This document shows positions 44,178 through 54,315 of a stretch of DNA of 64,000 nt, piece after piece. Each line of letters begins with the position of its first letter. Position 1 is the first letter of the stretch. The stretch comes from Opitutales bacterium (GTDB lineage Bacteria > Verrucomicrobiota > Verrucomicrobiia > Opitutales > Seribacteraceae): contig JAOFOL010000001.1 in assembly GCA_028042835.1 (NCBI GenBank), positions 1 through 64,000 of the forward strand, given 5' to 3'. The position numbers and the translations under genes were made by a program. A model generated the notes under the pieces. The model saw nothing but the letters and a program-made list of their open reading frames with translations. It was not told where the DNA came from and ran no database searches.

Positions 44178-45257
44178 ATGGAAATTATGCCAAATATCGA
44201 GCCGTTTCGTATTCGCTTTACTGAATTGGAAAAAACTCTGTCTAAGCCAGAGACTTTTCAAGACAATTTAACGGCATCAGAACTTTCAAAAGAGCACAGA
44301 AGATTACAAAGTATATTAGAAGTATTCGATAAGATCACTGACCTGGAGGATCAGTTAATCCAATGTGAATCACTTTCAGAAGATCCAGAATTGGCCGAGG
44401 AAGTTAAAATTGAAGTTGAATTACTAACTTCTGAGATAACAATAAATAAAGAAAAGTTAATGATATCCATGCTGCCACCCGACCCTGAGGTTGGTAAAAA
44501 TACGATCGTAGAAATTCGGGCAGGTACAGGCGGAGATGAAGCATCTTTGTTTGCTGGTGATTTGTATAGGATGTACACAAGGTTCGCTGAGACACAGGGA
44601 TGGAGTGTGGAATGCCTAAGTCAAAGCAACTCAGGAACAGGCGGTTTTAAAGAAGTAATATTTATTGTTAAAGGAGAAGATGCGTGGTCAAAAATGAAAT
44701 ATGAAAGTGGCGTTCATAGAGTACAAAGAATACCAATCACTGAGTCTGGAGGAAGAATACATACATCGACATCAACTGTAGCTGTACTACCCGAAGCTAA
44801 GGATGTTGAGATTTCAATTGATCCGAGCGATTTAGAGATAAGCGTATGTAGAGCAAGTGGCCCTGGGGGACAAGGGGTTAATACCACTGACTCTGCGGTT
44901 CAAATACAGCACATTCCATCAGGAATTAATGTTTATTGTGCAGATGAAAGATCACAGCTAAAAAATAAGAATAAAGCTATGACTGTATTAAGAAGTAGAC
45001 TACTACAAAAGAAACAAGCTGAAGAAAATGCTAAATACGCTCAAAATCGTAAAAGCCAAGTAGGGACTGGGGATCGAAGTGAAAGAATAAGAACATATAA
45101 TTTTCCCCAAAGCAGAGTCACTGATCATCGCGTCAATTATACATCACATGCACTACAGGAAACGATGATGGGTGAAATAAGCCACATTATATCTTGTTTG
45201 GAAAAAGAAGATCTAGACGAAAAGATTAGAACGGTCCATTTAAATCAAAATGAATAA
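44178..45257 (+). CDS. prfA: Peptide chain release factor 1
   Basis: EIRAGTGGDEASLFAGDLYRMY, HRVQRIPITESGGRIHTST, SGPGGQGVNTTDSAV (GGQ). Confidence 0.96.
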   Translation: MEIMPNIEPFRIRFTELEKTLSKPETFQDNLTASELSKEHRRLQSILEVFDKITDLEDQLIQCESLSEDPELAEEVKIEVELLTSEITINKEKLMISMLPPDPEVGKNTIVEIRAGTGGDEASLFAGDLYRMYTRFAETQGWSVECLSQSNSGTGGFKEVIFIVKGEDAWSKMKYESGVHRVQRIPITESGGRIHTSTSTVAVLPEAKDVEISIDPSDLEISVCRASGPGGQGVNTTDSAVQIQHIPSGINVYCADERSQLKNKNKAMTVLRSRLLQKKQAEENAKYAQNRKSQVGTGDRSERIRTYNFPQSRVTDHRVNYTSHALQETMMGEISHIISCLEKEDLDEKIRTVHLNQNE

Positions 45258-46110
45258 TCAATATTCGGCTTTAGAAATTTTAAAGAAATCAACTGAATTC
45301 CTTTCAAAATATAATGTAAAAAGCCCAAAATGTGATGCAGAATGGATAATTTGCCACTTTTTAAAAATCGAAAAATTAGATATATATTTGGATCGATATT
45401 TAATTACAGAGAAAGAAACCCTAGATAAAATTAGAGATGCCATTTTAAGAAGGTCGAAGAGAGAACCCCTTCAATATATTTTAGGTAAAGTTGATTTTTG
45501 TAATATAACTCTGAAGTGTGACAGTAGAGCATTAGTACCTCGATTTGAAACAGAATTATTGGTAGAAATAATAGTAAAAGAACATCAAGTTAACTTTGAT
45601 GGCAGAATAATAGATTTTGGCACGGGTACAGGTGCATTAATAATTAGTTTAGCTAAACAATTCCCTCTTGCTACTTGTATAGGGATAGATAAATCAAAAG
45701 ACTCAATCGAATTAGCAGAAGAAAACGTATCGCTTAACAACTGTAATGATAATGTAGAACTCATTCATCATGATTGGTATCAAAATATTAATAGTTTAAA
45801 AAAAGCTGATATACTAGTTTCAAACCCTCCATATTTGACACTCGATGAATGGTCTAATGCAGAACCTGAAGTTAAGGATCATGACCCCAAGGATGCTCTT
45901 ATTGCATCAGATGGCGGAAAGACAGATTTGAAACAAATTACCACCATTGCTCCAGTATTCCTAAAGAAAGGTGGTATGATTGCACTTGAATTTGGCTCAG
46001 GGCAGAGTGATTTTCTGATAGAAAACCTTAAAGATCGTTTTTATAATATTACAATCAAGAATGATTTAACTGGAAAAAGAAGGTTCCTTGTAGGCTTTTT
46101 AAAAGATTAG
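45250..46110 (+). CDS. prmC: Release factor glutamine methyltransferase
   Basis: REPLQYILGKVDF, IDFGTGTGALIISLA, DILVSNPPYL; overlaps prfA by 8 nt. Confidence 0.95.
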   Translation: MNNQYSALEILKKSTEFLSKYNVKSPKCDAEWIICHFLKIEKLDIYLDRYLITEKETLDKIRDAILRRSKREPLQYILGKVDFCNITLKCDSRALVPRFETELLVEIIVKEHQVNFDGRIIDFGTGTGALIISLAKQFPLATCIGIDKSKDSIELAEENVSLNNCNDNVELIHHDWYQNINSLKKADILVSNPPYLTLDEWSNAEPEVKDHDPKDALIASDGGKTDLKQITTIAPVFLKKGGMIALEFGSGQSDFLIENLKDRFYNITIKNDLTGKRRFLVGFLKD

Positions 46111-48341
46111 TTTTTTTCTAAAGGGTCGGTGGTTTTCACAGAGATATTTATGTCTGCACCAAGTTGTAAGTAATCATTCACAATGTTTATTGTTTCATTG
46201 AGAGCAATGTCTATATCATCAGGTTTACTAAAGTCATCTTTTTTGTTGATATCTTTTACATCAATTCCTCGTGCAATTCTCGATTGATTTACCTGTTCAG
46301 TAACAATCGATAAAACTATTTCTCTTGTTGGATAAGATAAATTAGTAAATGTTTTATATTTATCTTTAAAGTTAGCATTTTCAATATTTTCCTCATTTCT
46401 TTGGTTTAATCTTTTAGATAAGTCTAAAGAAAATGTTTTTTGCTCTCTCTTGCTCTTTATGAAATCAATGTTTTGTTGAAGATAACCGAATATTTCAGAT
46501 ACTGATCTCCTTTCGTTTGCTTTTTCATTAAGAGTTTTTATAGAATCTTCATCAAAGGAATATTGTTCCTCAGTTTTCCTGAAGTTTACCGCCGGAATTT
46601 TATCATTTGGAAGTGCATTTTCTAAATCCGATTCGCCAATCGGTAAAAACATATTAATTGAAGGTATAGAAATGTCACTTTTTACTCCATTAATTTGAGT
46701 ACTTTTACCACTTGGAAGATAATATTTTTGAATAGTTACTTTAGCAGTACTTGTTTTCGCAGAAGTCCTGTTTGCGAGAATGTTGAAGGGTAAATTCATT
46801 TGAATCATAGATTGCACGGTACCTTTTCCGTGAGTAGTTTTATCCCCTATTATTATCGCACGCTTATGGTCTTGTAATGCGCCCGCTACGATCTCTGAAG
46901 CAGATGCTGAATATCTAGAAACCAGTGTAAACAAAGGTCCATTCCAAGTCAGTTTTGGGTTGAAATCAAACTTCTTACGGATTTTACCATCTGTGTTCTT
47001 TACCTGAACGACAGGACCCCTAGTTATAAAAAGTCCCGTAAGACTTACTGCTTCACTAAGGTATCCACCCCCATTTCTTCTTAAATCCAAAACCAATGCC
47101 TTAATATTATGGAGTTTTAATTTCTTGATTAATTCTTCTACATCATCTGTAGCCTTGGGCCCGCTTCCTGAAGAACCATAAAAAGATGGTAGTTCTATAA
47201 TTCCAATTTTAGCTTTCTCCCCCATTAAGTCGATTTCCTTTAATGACGCTTTGGCTAAATTCTCAGTTAGTTTGATTTTATCTCTGATAATTCGAACAAC
47301 TTTTGTAGATCCCGGTTCCTTAATTGGTTTTATTTCCAGCCTTACCAAAGTATCCTTTGGGCCCTTGATAAGATCCACAATTTTTGTAAGCTTCATATCA
47401 ACAACATCGACAAAATCGCCTTCAGATTGGGCTACTTTTAGTATTACATCCTCAGGCTCTAGGTCTCTTGAAGCTTCAGCTGGTCCACCCGGTAAAAGTG
47501 ATTTAATGGTACAATACCCATCCTCATCCTGTAATCTGGCACCAATACCAACGAACTCATTATTCATTTCTTGATCAAATCTTTCTTTTTGTTTCATATT
47601 CATGAAGACCGTGTGTGGATCAAACATGTGTGTAAATGTAGTAAGATAAATCTCCTGTACATCACTCGACTCAAATTCATTTATATTATTGATCCATCTC
47701 GTGTAACTTCTTTTTAAATTCTCTCTGGTTTTAATAATGTAATCTTCAAGTTCCACCATATCACTTGAAATAGTTGTAGTATTATCGTCTACTTGATTGA
47801 TGATATCGCGGATAAATTCAAAGCTAATGAGATTTTTCCAATTTTTATCTAAGCTATCTTCGCTTTCTGACCAAAGTTTTGTGTCTACATTAACTTCATA
47901 ACTTTTATCTCCAAAAAGATCTGGTTCAGAGTCTAATTCATTTAAAACCCAATTTAACCTAGAAATGGCTTTGTGTTTATATTTGTTATAAATTTCAAAT
48001 CCTGGAAGTAAATTTCCCTGTTCGAAATGGGTTTTTAGTGTTTTTGCGTACTTTTCATGAAACTCATTAATTTCTCTTTTCGTAAAATAAAGTTTTTGCT
48101 TATCAAGTTTATTAACAAATCGCTCAATAAAAGATGTAGCATTCAAGTCTGGAACTCCAAGTTTGTTAAAATGTGCTTGTTCAAGAACTTTAATCAACCA
48201 TTGGGTTTCATGCTTCATTAATGCAGTAGGATAAAGATCCTGCCCTTGAACTACTAAATTACCACCGGTTACTGATAAAAAGAGAAAAAGAGAAAATTGT
48301 TTTATGGTTTTAAGACTTGTCATGACTGTTTGGCTTTTCAT
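46107..48341 (-). CDS. prc: Carboxy-terminal (tail-specific) protease, S41, PDZ domain
   Basis: Signal-like N-terminus, PDZ region GIGARLQDEDGYCTIKSLLPGGPAEASRDLEPEDVILKV, SRYSASASEIVAGALQDHKRAIIIGDKTTHGKGTVQ. Confidence 0.93.
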   Translation of the reverse strand: MKSQTVMTSLKTIKQFSLFLFLSVTGGNLVVQGQDLYPTALMKHETQWLIKVLEQAHFNKLGVPDLNATSFIERFVNKLDKQKLYFTKREINEFHEKYAKTLKTHFEQGNLLPGFEIYNKYKHKAISRLNWVLNELDSEPDLFGDKSYEVNVDTKLWSESEDSLDKNWKNLISFEFIRDIINQVDDNTTTISSDMVELEDYIIKTRENLKRSYTRWINNINEFESSDVQEIYLTTFTHMFDPHTVFMNMKQKERFDQEMNNEFVGIGARLQDEDGYCTIKSLLPGGPAEASRDLEPEDVILKVAQSEGDFVDVVDMKLTKIVDLIKGPKDTLVRLEIKPIKEPGSTKVVRIIRDKIKLTENLAKASLKEIDLMGEKAKIGIIELPSFYGSSGSGPKATDDVEELIKKLKLHNIKALVLDLRRNGGGYLSEAVSLTGLFITRGPVVQVKNTDGKIRKKFDFNPKLTWNGPLFTLVSRYSASASEIVAGALQDHKRAIIIGDKTTHGKGTVQSMIQMNLPFNILANRTSAKTSTAKVTIQKYYLPSGKSTQINGVKSDISIPSINMFLPIGESDLENALPNDKIPAVNFRKTEEQYSFDEDSIKTLNEKANERRSVSEIFGYLQQNIDFIKSKREQKTFSLDLSKRLNQRNEENIENANFKDKYKTFTNLSYPTREIVLSIVTEQVNQSRIARGIDVKDINKKDDFSKPDDIDIALNETINIVNDYLQLGADINISVKTTDPLEKN

Positions 48342-49185
48342 TAAATAGACTTTTTGCTTTTTCTAAAATATCCTTTTCACTTTTCGTAAGGCAACCAAAT
48401 CCTCTTTCGTTTATCTTATCTAGGATTTTATCAACCTGAGTTTCTAACTTTCGATCTGTATCTAAATTGATTGTGTATGATGGAGAAAGATCTGACTTAG
48501 TATTATGTGAATTTTTATTATGATGTCTAAAGGTAAATTTTGGCAAAGCTAAGTAATTGAAATATTTGGTAGTCATAAAGGCACCAGCCATCATTCCACC
48601 TAAATGAGCGGAATGAGCTATGCCAGAAGTATTTTTAAGCTCAGAAAATATAAATCCGTAGATTTCTAAGCCCAAAACACCAATTAAGAGATACTTTGGT
48701 CTTAATGTTATTGGTAAAACAAAAAAGAGTAAAAAAGTAATTGGGTTATCAGGTCGCTTTAAACAAAAAAAAGATAAACTAGCCATCACAAAAGCAGAAC
48801 TGCCAATTAATGAAGATCCAGTCGTTGAAAATATCAACCAGAGAATGGAACCTGCGAAAACGCTAAAAAAATAGAAGCTAATGAAACTAGACTTAGATAA
48901 ATGCTGTTCAACATTTCTGGATATGAAGTGTATTCCAAGAATATTAAAAATTAGGTGTAAAGGACCATCATGTAAAAAACTGTATGTCAGAGTACTCCAA
49001 ATCATACCTGAAAGTACATTATCGAAAGATAAACTGAATACAGATAACAGAAGCGTCTCTAGTGAAAAAAACTTTAGAATTGATTGTAGGACGAAGATTA
49101 TAATCAAAAATAAAATAATGTAATCTGTCGTAGATTTAAAGCTTACAGCCAGAGGTTTCCTCATATATGGTCTATCGTAAAGCAC
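48310..49185 (-). CDS. Rhomboid-family intramembrane serine protease
   Basis: YSFLHDGPLHLIFNILGI, SSLIGSSAFVMA (GxS), SAHLGGMMAGAF (catalytic His). Confidence 0.88.
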   Translation of the reverse strand: MLYDRPYMRKPLAVSFKSTTDYIILFLIIIFVLQSILKFFSLETLLLSVFSLSFDNVLSGMIWSTLTYSFLHDGPLHLIFNILGIHFISRNVEQHLSKSSFISFYFFSVFAGSILWLIFSTTGSSLIGSSAFVMASLSFFCLKRPDNPITFLLFFVLPITLRPKYLLIGVLGLEIYGFIFSELKNTSGIAHSAHLGGMMAGAFMTTKYFNYLALPKFTFRHHNKNSHNTKSDLSPSYTINLDTDRKLETQVDKILDKINERGFGCLTKSEKDILEKAKSLFNEKPNSHDKS

Positions 49186-49240
49186 ACCTTTAGATTATAT
49201 TGGTAAATATTTTATGCAAACATCGATTTAAGTAAAAGAG

Positions 49241-50650
49241 ATGATTTCAAGAACACCATCAATGATAGTATTTGTAATTATTATCAGTGCACTAACGATA
49301 TTACATACAGATAATTTCACAATTACTGCGAAAATCATAGTAATTACCAACGGGATTCTACTAACAGCAATTCAAATATGGAAAAGGAATTACATGACCA
49401 TAGGAATAATAAGTATACCAATGATGCTAATAGGAATTAAGTACACTCAGCAAAAAAACATACAATTTGAGAAACATAGAATCTTTGAATTCACTGCGTG
49501 GGTAAAAGTAAATGAGTTAATTGATAATAATAAAATTAAATCGAGTAGTGTGTATAGCTGCAAAATTATAAAAACGGAATACGCAAAAGTTAATTTGAAA
49601 AAAAGAGTAAATAAATTCGTATTCGATAGAAAAATGAATGTTAAAGGAAATAATATTCTAAAAGTAGTGGCAACTTATCATGATAATAAAATATGTTTAG
49701 TAAAAAGAATACTAAATAATAATAATAATAAAATATCAATAGATTATATAAGCAATAAAACAAGGATGACAAAGGAGGTAAAAGCGATCACCATGGCACT
49801 ATTGTTTGGTGATAAAACACTATTATCTACAAAACAAAAAGAATTTTTTCGAAATTCGGGAACTATGCACCTTTTTGCGGTCAGTGGTTTACATGTAGGA
49901 TGCTTATTCTTGTTTTTAACAACTTTGTTTCGAAGTATGGGTTTAAATATTACAAAAACAAATTTTATTACAATATTATTACTATTAATATATTTATATT
50001 TGGTTAATTTTTCTGTATCTGCAACGAGAGCTTATACAATGTTGTTGATTTGGGTTTTATCAAGATTTATTGGAATAAAAACGAACCCGATAAACATTTT
50101 AACTGTCACAGCAATCATTATAATGATAAATAATAACGCGATTGTTACAGAAATATCTTATTATTTAACAATATCAGTTGTGGCATGTATTCTTTACTTA
50201 AATCAAAGTATAAAAATTCATTTAAATTCTGTTTTCTTACAAAAGATGTTTAATCTTGGATTAGTAAATTTAGGAGCGTTCATAGGTAGTTTTATGATTA
50301 TAGCAAAAAGTTTTATGATAGTAGTTCCTGGTTCATTAATATCAAATATGCTGTTAGTTCCAATAATTGGAATATTATTACCATTTGCTTTTGTTGTTTT
50401 AGCTATCTCTTGGATACCGCAGGAATACTTATTTACTTCAATATATAATGAAGTAATTTTATTGATACAACAGTTATGTAAATATATTGGGTCTTTTAAA
50501 TATAGTACTATAACTGTAGTCGATAACTCATCGTTTTATTTTGAGAAATATTTACTATTCATTATAATTATATATAATACTTTTGATTTTATAAAGGAAT
50601 TAAAAATCAAAATCTTATTTTTAATTCTCTGTTTAGTTTTAATTTATTGA
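49241..50650 (+). CDS. comEC: ComEC/Rec2-family DNA uptake channel, short form without metallo-beta-lactamase domain
   Basis: TMALLFGDKTLLSTKQKEFFRNSGTMHLFAVSGLHVG... competence-domain motif; multi-TM; 469 aa. Confidence 0.82.
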   Translation: MISRTPSMIVFVIIISALTILHTDNFTITAKIIVITNGILLTAIQIWKRNYMTIGIISIPMMLIGIKYTQQKNIQFEKHRIFEFTAWVKVNELIDNNKIKSSSVYSCKIIKTEYAKVNLKKRVNKFVFDRKMNVKGNNILKVVATYHDNKICLVKRILNNNNNKISIDYISNKTRMTKEVKAITMALLFGDKTLLSTKQKEFFRNSGTMHLFAVSGLHVGCLFLFLTTLFRSMGLNITKTNFITILLLLIYLYLVNFSVSATRAYTMLLIWVLSRFIGIKTNPINILTVTAIIIMINNNAIVTEISYYLTISVVACILYLNQSIKIHLNSVFLQKMFNLGLVNLGAFIGSFMIIAKSFMIVVPGSLISNMLLVPIIGILLPFAFVVLAISWIPQEYLFTSIYNEVILLIQQLCKYIGSFKYSTITVVDNSSFYFEKYLLFIIIIYNTFDFIKELKIKILFLILCLVLIY

Positions 50651-51709
50651 TTTCAAAAAATTTACAATCCAAAATTTTATTTCTTTCTCTTCTATTTCGC
50701 CTCTCGATTTAAAAATTATTTCTCCATTATCTCCAATGCATATTATTGATGGAGTGATAACCTCGTCCGCAAAACCGATAATATCCAAAATTGGCCTTCC
50801 TTCGTAATAGGTACTAAGAAAATTTTGACACGACAATTGAGCACGCTTTAATTGCTCTAGGATTTCATTCTTTTCCTTTTCTTCAGATAAACATATTGTT
50901 GAAACCGATAGTCCTCTTTTTCTATACCGTTTGTAAATATCCGTAACTTTGAGTAAATTATTTCGAAAATTCTTATCTGAAGTTCGCCAAACATAAAACA
51001 AAGAAATTTTCTTATTATTAAATTTCAGAAAGAATTGTAATTTTTTGCTATCGCTTGCCGTTAGACGTACTGTTTCCTCCGAATACCTTTTTAATATTTT
51101 CGCTGTTTGTTTTTCATCTGTTTGGGTTTTAATTTCAGTTCCATAAACCTTTGTTATTATTGGTTTGTTTTTTTCATGTTCATTTATTAGTTTCTGTATG
51201 TTTAAAACTCTAATATCTCCACTCTTTGTTTTATCACCCATTTTTCCTTTATATATTAATTCGTTTTCAGAATTTAATATTACAATAGATGGTGTCATTT
51301 TAATTCCATAAAAATTCGTTATTATTTGGTTTCGTCCGTCGTATATGTACGGAGAGCTAATCTGATTTCTTTCAATTAGTATCTTCATATCTTCTATTTT
51401 TACCCCTGTATCTGTGTAACTTAAATCATCTGGCGTTAATGCATTAGGATAATTAGGTGATATTAAGTATATATCGTTTTTATTTTTTTCGATATTTGAG
51501 TTTATATTTTTAATAAATCCCAGGTATTCAATCGAAAATTTACAATGTGGTGATATAAAAATTAAAATTTTTCCCTTTTCTGATTCAAAAATGCTATTTG
51601 TATAATAACCTTTGTTTACTGAAATCAATTTAAATTCTTCTACAGTAATATCTTTTTCACCAGCAATTATTTTTATTACGACAATTAAATATAATAATAT
51701 AAATTTCAT
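50639..51709 (-). CDS. Secreted tandem thioredoxin-fold protein
   Basis: Signal-like N-terminus; LIFISPHCKFSIEYL (CxxS site), KMTPSIVILNSENELIYKG; second domain SLFYVWRTSDKNFRNNL...ITPSIICIGDNGEIIFKSRG. Confidence 0.65.
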   Translation of the reverse strand: MKFILLYLIVVIKIIAGEKDITVEEFKLISVNKGYYTNSIFESEKGKILIFISPHCKFSIEYLGFIKNINSNIEKNKNDIYLISPNYPNALTPDDLSYTDTGVKIEDMKILIERNQISSPYIYDGRNQIITNFYGIKMTPSIVILNSENELIYKGKMGDKTKSGDIRVLNIQKLINEHEKNKPIITKVYGTEIKTQTDEKQTAKILKRYSEETVRLTASDSKKLQFFLKFNNKKISLFYVWRTSDKNFRNNLLKVTDIYKRYRKRGLSVSTICLSEEKEKNEILEQLKRAQLSCQNFLSTYYEGRPILDIIGFADEVITPSIICIGDNGEIIFKSRGEIEEKEIKFWIVNFLKSIN

Positions 51710-51766
51710 TGTATATTTTTTAAGTAAATATTGTCTTTCCTTGTTGTAGCATGTTATGAAAACTAA

Positions 51767-52924
51767 ATGTATCCAAATGATTTAGTAAAGTTTTGGTTTA
51801 AGGGAAAAGGTCATTGGTCGGATGTTCCCGATGAAAAATGGCTTGATTGGCGCTGGCAAATGAAAAATCGTCTTAAGAATTTAAATGATTTTTCTCAGTA
51901 CCTACAATTGACCCCTGAAGAGGTTCATGGGTTGGAGTCAGCCGAGAATCGTCTTTCGGTCGCCGTTACTCCCTATTTTATGAATTTAATGGATCCTATT
52001 GATCCAAACTGTCCAATTAGGAAACAGGTGATTCCTGTTGAAAATGAATCCCAAATTTCTGAAGAAGAGTTATGGGATCCCGTCGGAGAAGAGTCTTCTA
52101 TGCCTGTAGAATCAATTGTTCACAGGTATCCAGACCGTGTGCTATTTTTAGTTACAGACCGATGTGCCGCCTATTGTAGGTACTGTACACGAAGTCGTTT
52201 GGTTTCAAATGCACAAGGATATGGCTTTCATCCCAATATCGAATCTGGGCTTAATTATGTTCGTAATAATACAGATGTTAGAGATGTTTTACTCAGCGGT
52301 GGAGATCCATTACTTTTATCTGATGATAAATTGAATTATATTTTAACAAGTTTAAGTGAAATTGATCATGTAGAGTTTATTAGAATCGGCTCCCGAGTTC
52401 CTGTTTTTTTACCTCAAAGAATTACAAAATCTTTACTAGATGTTTTTTCCAATATTTCTAATTTATGGCTTAGTTTACACATAAATCATCCTAGTGAATG
52501 CACCATTGATCTTAAAGAAACTACGCATAAATTAGCAACTGTCGGAATTCCCCTTGGCAATCAGTCTGTACTTTTGAAGGGGGTAAATGATAATATAGAA
52601 ACGATGAAAAGCCTTATTCATCGGCTCCTTATGATGAAAGTTAAACCTTATTATTTATATCAATGTGACCTTATCAAAGGAAGTTCTCATCTAAGGACTG
52701 ATGTAAACACTGGTATTGATATTATACGGGGGTTGCGTGGTCATACGACTGGTTATGCAATACCGCAGTTTGTTATAGATTCACCAAATGGAGGAGGTAA
52801 AATTCCGCTATCTCCTAATTATGCCTCTTTTAACGAAGACGGCTCAATTTTGTTAAAAAATTACTCCAATAAAAGTTATCTTTATCCAGCCATAAAAGAT
52901 CCTTTGGTCTCTATAATTGAATGA
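51767..52924 (+). CDS. KamA-family radical SAM protein (lysine 2,3-aminomutase-like)
   Basis: WLDWRWQMKNRL, VTPYFMNLMDPIDPNCPIRKQVIP, CAAYCRYCTRSR (CxxxCxxC), VLLSGGDPLLLSD, CDLIKGSSHLRT, IDSPNGGGKIPL. Confidence 0.9.
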   Translation: MYPNDLVKFWFKGKGHWSDVPDEKWLDWRWQMKNRLKNLNDFSQYLQLTPEEVHGLESAENRLSVAVTPYFMNLMDPIDPNCPIRKQVIPVENESQISEEELWDPVGEESSMPVESIVHRYPDRVLFLVTDRCAAYCRYCTRSRLVSNAQGYGFHPNIESGLNYVRNNTDVRDVLLSGGDPLLLSDDKLNYILTSLSEIDHVEFIRIGSRVPVFLPQRITKSLLDVFSNISNLWLSLHINHPSECTIDLKETTHKLATVGIPLGNQSVLLKGVNDNIETMKSLIHRLLMMKVKPYYLYQCDLIKGSSHLRTDVNTGIDIIRGLRGHTTGYAIPQFVIDSPNGGGKIPLSPNYASFNEDGSILLKNYSNKSYLYPAIKDPLVSIIE

Positions 52925-52931
52925 TCTTCAA

Positions 52932-54071
52932 TCAGTCAGTTCTGATAGGCATAACAACACACAAAATTTTTGGTAAGTCTGCTTCTTCTGGAGATACCTT
53001 AAAGACACCAGGACTCATATCATCTCTAAATTCTAGAGATATTTGGTCCATTTGAATTGAACGTAAGGGATCTAACAAAAATTTTGGATTAAATGAAACC
53101 GTTGATTCCTCTCCTTCATAAACAATCGGCATTGATTCGCATGCATCACCCAAAAGGCTTTGCCCCGATATTACCATCTCTTTATTTTTAATACGGAGAG
53201 TAACTCTTTCATCTGAAACCAGTGCTGCTCTGTTTACGCATTCTTGCATAAGTTCTCTTTCAACCATCGCTGATTTAAAATCATCTTTTGGGATAACTTG
53301 CTTGTAATTTGGGTATTTCCCTTCAACTACTTTTGAAACTAGGTAAACTGATTCCCTAAAGCCTTGCTCCTCATTTTCCCCTGAATCCACTTTTAGTTCT
53401 ATGGATACCTGTCTATCTGTGAATGAAATATTTATTTTGTCTCCATTTTTTGGTAGTTTTACAAGTTCATTCACAGTAAGTGAAGGTAAAATGAATTCTC
53501 CTTGGGCATTTTCCTCCGTCTGCATGCTTTTGGTAGCAACAGCAAGCCTTCTTCCGTCAGTTGCGACCAATGATAGCAAATCTTTTTCGAACTGGAAAAA
53601 AACACCTTTAAGCATATATCTTTCTTCGTTAACAGATTGAGCAAATGACACACTCTTCAACATCTGAGTAAGTTCATCTCTTCCTATTTCGGTACTCTTT
53701 CTTTCTTCTAACTCAGGTAATGGTGGAAATTCTTTACTATCCATTCCTATGATATTAAAAATAGAACCTCTTGTTGTAATGGTGGATTTGGAGGTATCCT
53801 TACATTCTACACTAACTTCCATGTCAGCAAGTTCCCTGACAATCCTTGAAAGATCTTTTACCGGCAGAGTAACTGATCCTTCTTCGGATACATCAGCCTT
53901 AACGGAACATCGAATACCTAGATCAAGGTTTGTGGTCGTCAAATGAATTAAATCTTTTCTAGCTTCAATAAGGACATTTTGCAAAATTGGCATTGTTTTG
54001 CGTGAACCTACAACACTGGTAACTAATTGTAGTCCTGAACTGAAGTGATCTCTGTTAATCTTAAATTTCAT
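52932..54071 (-). CDS. dnaN: DNA polymerase III subunit beta (sliding clamp)
   Basis: MKFKINRDHFSSGLQLVTSVVGSRKTMPILQNVLIEA...ATDGRRLA...C-terminal VMPIR. Confidence 0.96.
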   Translation of the reverse strand: MKFKINRDHFSSGLQLVTSVVGSRKTMPILQNVLIEARKDLIHLTTTNLDLGIRCSVKADVSEEGSVTLPVKDLSRIVRELADMEVSVECKDTSKSTITTRGSIFNIIGMDSKEFPPLPELEERKSTEIGRDELTQMLKSVSFAQSVNEERYMLKGVFFQFEKDLLSLVATDGRRLAVATKSMQTEENAQGEFILPSLTVNELVKLPKNGDKINISFTDRQVSIELKVDSGENEEQGFRESVYLVSKVVEGKYPNYKQVIPKDDFKSAMVERELMQECVNRAALVSDERVTLRIKNKEMVISGQSLLGDACESMPIVYEGEESTVSFNPKFLLDPLRSIQMDQISLEFRDDMSPGVFKVSPEEADLPKILCVVMPIRTD

Positions 54072-54315
54072 TAATATTGGGTATGTAAAATCTTATGACA
54101 AATAACAACGTATAAATATTAAATATATAATTTTATAAAAAATCTCTATTCTTATTATAAATGAAAATATTTCCAATAAGTATACAAGACAATGAGCGAT
54201 AGAGGTTTAAGGAAAAAAAAATTGTGAAAAGAATCTTTAGAAATTGTTGTGAGTTTTGTTTTTGTGTAAAAGAATACCGAAAAAGTAGATTATAGATAAG
54301 TTATTCTCATGGAAA

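Noticed and set aside
54072-54315. AT-rich gap upstream of dnaN as a possible oriC
   Set aside because: No cluster of consensus DnaA boxes (TTATCCACA or close) seen by eye, and no dnaA in the window. A DnaA-box scan and GC-skew analysis would be needed.
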